7,961 nucleotides of DNA from DASUFH01 sp036274645 (GTDB taxonomy: Bacteria; Acidobacteriota; Terriglobia; 20CM-2-55-15). The DNA is taken from the NCBI GenBank assembly GCA_036274645.1, contig DASUFH010000021.1, positions 1 to 7,961 of the forward strand, in the 5' to 3' direction. Both the position numbers and the translations under genes were made by a program. The notes below the pieces were generated by a model. That model did not search any database. It saw only the letters and a program-made list of their open reading frames with translations, and had not been told where the DNA came from. Positions 5,893 to 7,961 of the stretch are shown here, piece after piece (position 1 is the stretch's first letter; every line of letters begins with the position of its first letter).

Positions 5893-7701
5893 ATGGAGGT
5901 TCGAGATTTCCGGAAATGGACACGGCCCGGAAAAGCTTTGACGGTCTTTCTGCTGTTCACCCTGGCGCTGTCTTCGGCCTATGGATTGAGCGCCGCGCAG
6001 GAGCCTCAACGCAGCGTCCTTGGTCAAACTGCGGCGACAGCCGTTACGGAATACGGGAGCATTTCGGGCATTGTCACGGACCGGCTCTCCGAAAAACCCA
6101 TATCCGGCGCGACCGTCAAGTTGTCGTGGCCCGCGCCTGCCGCAGCCGTCACGGGGGATGACGGAACCTTTACGTTTCGAAGCCTGTGGCCGGGGAGTTA
6201 TGGACTGACGGTCACTGTGGCTCATTACCTGCCCATGCGGTACGGGCAACGCGTTGTGGACGGACTGGGCAGGCCAGTCACCATTCAATCCGGGGAACGA
6301 TTCTCCACTGCTCTGCGATTGACGAAGACGAGCGCGATTGAAGGAACAATTGTGGACGGGAACGGCGCGCCCCTGGCCCACGCTGAAATCCAGGCGCTCA
6401 CGCCAGAGCATTTTTTGACTGGTGGTGGCCGGTTGTTTAGGGCCGGAACAGCGACCAGAACTGACGGTCAGGGCCGATACCGCCTGGAGGACCTTGGGCC
6501 GGGCGATTACTACGTGTCTGCCACCGAAATTCCTGACGAACTCCGCCGACCTCAGGGAATCACTCTTCCGTTGTTTTATCCGGGCGCAAGCGATCCTGAT
6601 GCCGCAACCCCGGTACACGTTGTTGCCGGCGACGAGGTCCACGGAATTGACTTTGCGATCCGGCCTGCTCAACCTGGACGAGTCCTGGGCGCCATTCTTC
6701 CAGTGAACGATGGAGTGAACGGAACTGGACAATCACAAGGCGCCGGTGGCGCGGATACGGCTCAATCCACCAGGGTGACTGTCGCGCTCGTGTACACCGG
6801 TCTTCGCACGGATCAGCAGCAGCCTGTTTCGCGCTCGGCGGTAACGGATGGAACGTTCCAGTTCAACGAGGTCTTTCCAGGAACCTATAAGGTTGTTGCG
6901 GTGAACAACGCGGCTGGCCGCCGCGAGACCGCAATACGGGATGTCACCGTCAAGTCCGGCGCCGTCGGTGCGGTGACACTCCAGCTCCGGCCGGCAATCG
7001 ACGTGCGCGGCCGGATCTCGGCCGATGGTCCGATTCCGTCGGGTGTCCAGATCCCGCAAATGCTGGCGTCATTGAGATGTCTCGATGAGCTTCCATCTGC
7101 TCTGTTTCCGAATCGGCAGGCAACGGGAACCGTTTCCGCCAATATCAACGCGGACGGGTCGTTTGTGTTGCGCGATGTGATTCCGGATCTGCGCTATTCC
7201 ATCGGCTTCGCGCCAGGCGACCACACCGGTGGGTATCTGGAGGGAGCGCGTTACGGTAATACCGAAACGCTCGGGACGCCGGTCACCGTCCGTGATGAGG
7301 GGCCAGCGATCCAGTTGCGGATTGGATTTGACCTCGCGCGCGTTGAAATAGTGGTGAGGGATCCGACTCACGACAATCCACAACCCCACATTCCCACACT
7401 GCTCGTTCCCCGGTCTCGTGGCCACTCGGACATCTGGGGTATTTACCCCATTGCCCTGTCCGATACCGACGGCAGGGTGTTCTTTTCCGACGTCACGCCG
7501 GGAGATTATGAAGCGCTCGCCCTGGAAGATGTCCCCGCTCGTGGCGCCTTCTATGGCAGCGGCTCGGGTATCTGGCCGGATTCCCAGTACCTGGAACAGT
7601 TCAAAGGACAGGGACAGCTCTTCCATGTTGAGGCCGGTCAAACGATCCGGAAGGTCATTCCTGTCATCGGGGCGGATGCAACGCTGAACGGGCTCCGCTA
7701 A
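5893..7701 (+). CDS. Secreted protein of carboxypeptidase-regulatory-like (CnaB-like) beta-sandwich repeats
   Basis: This 602-aa protein has a basic N-terminus and a signal peptide (hydrophobic about 15-33, possible cleavage after SAA at 33-35). The rest is a series of degenerate beta-sandwich modules recognised by a recurring DG-x-F-x-F...V-x-PG-x-Y signature. The copies are DDGTFTFRSLWPGSY (89-103), DGQGRYRLEDLGPGDY (191-206), DGTFQFNEVFPGTY (319-332), DGSFVLRDVIPDLRY (421-435) and DGRVFFSDVTPGDY (526-539). The first module opens with GSISGIVTD (55-63), typical of the carboxypeptidase regulatory-like/SdrD B-like family. No catalytic site or C-terminal anchor is visible. Such proteins are usually exported and structural or binding; the exact role is unknown. 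The ATG at 5893 has GGAGG (5882-5886) 6 bases upstream. It converges with the epimerase gene over an 18-base gap. Confidence 0.82.
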   Translation: MEVRDFRKWTRPGKALTVFLLFTLALSSAYGLSAAQEPQRSVLGQTAATAVTEYGSISGIVTDRLSEKPISGATVKLSWPAPAAAVTGDDGTFTFRSLWPGSYGLTVTVAHYLPMRYGQRVVDGLGRPVTIQSGERFSTALRLTKTSAIEGTIVDGNGAPLAHAEIQALTPEHFLTGGGRLFRAGTATRTDGQGRYRLEDLGPGDYYVSATEIPDELRRPQGITLPLFYPGASDPDAATPVHVVAGDEVHGIDFAIRPAQPGRVLGAILPVNDGVNGTGQSQGAGGADTAQSTRVTVALVYTGLRTDQQQPVSRSAVTDGTFQFNEVFPGTYKVVAVNNAAGRRETAIRDVTVKSGAVGAVTLQLRPAIDVRGRISADGPIPSGVQIPQMLASLRCLDELPSALFPNRQATGTVSANINADGSFVLRDVIPDLRYSIGFAPGDHTGGYLEGARYGNTETLGTPVTVRDEGPAIQLRIGFDLARVEIVVRDPTHDNPQPHIPTLLVPRSRGHSDIWGIYPIALSDTDGRVFFSDVTPGDYEALALEDVPARGAFYGSGSGIWPDSQYLEQFKGQGQLFHVEAGQTIRKVIPVIGADATLNGLR

Positions 7702-7719
7702 GTTCGCCCGCAGTCCGGT

Positions 7720-7961
7720 TCACGAAAATGCCTCATCCCGGACACTTCGGTGGACCGGACTCCAGCCCAATTCCCTCCGGGCCCGCCCGTTGGAAAGAGG
7801 AATGCGCGTGAACGCGGCTTCAGACACAACCGGCGCGATCAATCGAATCAGCCAGCGCGGCGCTTCCCGCGGCGGGCGGGCGCCAACAGCGGAGGCCAGA
7901 AACGAGAGGAACTCGGCCAGTCGCATCGGTTCGTCATCCACGATGTTATAGACCGGCCCCG
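7720..7961 (-). CDS. NAD-dependent epimerase/dehydratase family protein, C-terminal part (runs off the edge)
   Basis: Only the last 79 codons lie in the window; the N-terminal Rossmann part with the NAD-binding and catalytic residues is outside. The visible part opens with GPVYNIVDDEPM, the conserved strand that follows the substrate-binding region in extended short-chain dehydrogenases. It ends with SNGRARRELGWSP, the usual C-terminal signature in which a Ser-Asn pair and an Arg-rich helix precede a LGW motif. The family acts on nucleotide sugars or other small hydroxylated or ketone substrates with NAD(P); the substrate cannot be inferred from this fragment. An internal GTG at 7941 is not the real start, because family similarity continues upstream of it to the edge. 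Confidence 0.8.
   Translation of the reverse strand, partial: GPVYNIVDDEPMRLAEFLSFLASAVGARPPREAPRWLIRLIAPVVSEAAFTRIPLSNGRARRELGWSPVHRSVRDEAFS

Noticed and set aside
5773..6732. 319-codon minus-strand frame opposite the repeat protein
   Set aside because: No recognisable domain, Arg/Ser-rich, and antisense to a protein with clear repeat signatures.
7611..7617. Another GGGACAG
   Set aside because: It is a single copy inside coding sequence without a mirrored partner, so it is probably chance.
7712..7761. 8-bp inverted repeat AGTCCGGT/ACCGGACT at the convergent gene ends
   Set aside because: Arms are 34 bases apart, lie mostly in coding sequence and lack a T tract, so it is not a convincing terminator.

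Overview
The window is a GC-rich bacterial chromosomal segment with no ribosomal or tRNA genes. The gene content suggests an Acidobacteriota-like soil bacterium: a secreted cytochrome c fused to a PHM-like copper domain, a tannase/feruloyl-esterase family enzyme, and a secreted protein built of carboxypeptidase-regulatory-like beta-sandwich repeats. This placement is an inference from protein families; no marker gene is present.

Layout. Bases 1-136 are a large, nearly perfect inverted repeat with a smaller hairpin in its loop. A second hairpin (163-194) carries the same GGGACAG ends and sits where a terminator is expected for the minus-strand gene at 221-1702, a secreted c-type cytochrome/copper monooxygenase-like protein. 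Upstream of that gene on the same strand is a small ribbon-helix-helix antitoxin (1876-2106). Its stop codon overlaps a GTG that begins a VapC-like toxin N-terminus, but the toxin is cut off after about 20 codons. A tannase-family esterase follows on the plus strand (2323-3960) with a clear sigma70-type promoter. It converges on a damaged minus-strand ABC exporter half-transporter (3983-5530).

The stretch 5531-5892 is a divergent intergenic region. It holds a 31-codon minus-strand ORF with the strongest Shine-Dalgarno in the window and several small inverted repeats. The plus-strand beta-sandwich-repeat protein (5893-7701) follows, and it converges on the 3' end of an NAD-dependent epimerase/dehydratase gene that runs off the right edge (7720-7961).

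There is no multi-gene pathway here. Neighbouring genes point toward or away from each other and look like single transcription units. Three predicted products (the cytochrome/copper protein, the esterase and the repeat protein) carry signal peptides, so an export theme is shared, but functional linkage is not shown. The most interesting signals are the GGGACAG inverted-repeat cluster, the decayed toxin-antitoxin locus, the ABC gene that appears to have lost two transmembrane helices, the esterase lacking the usual cysteine pair around its active site, and the short leader-like ORF.
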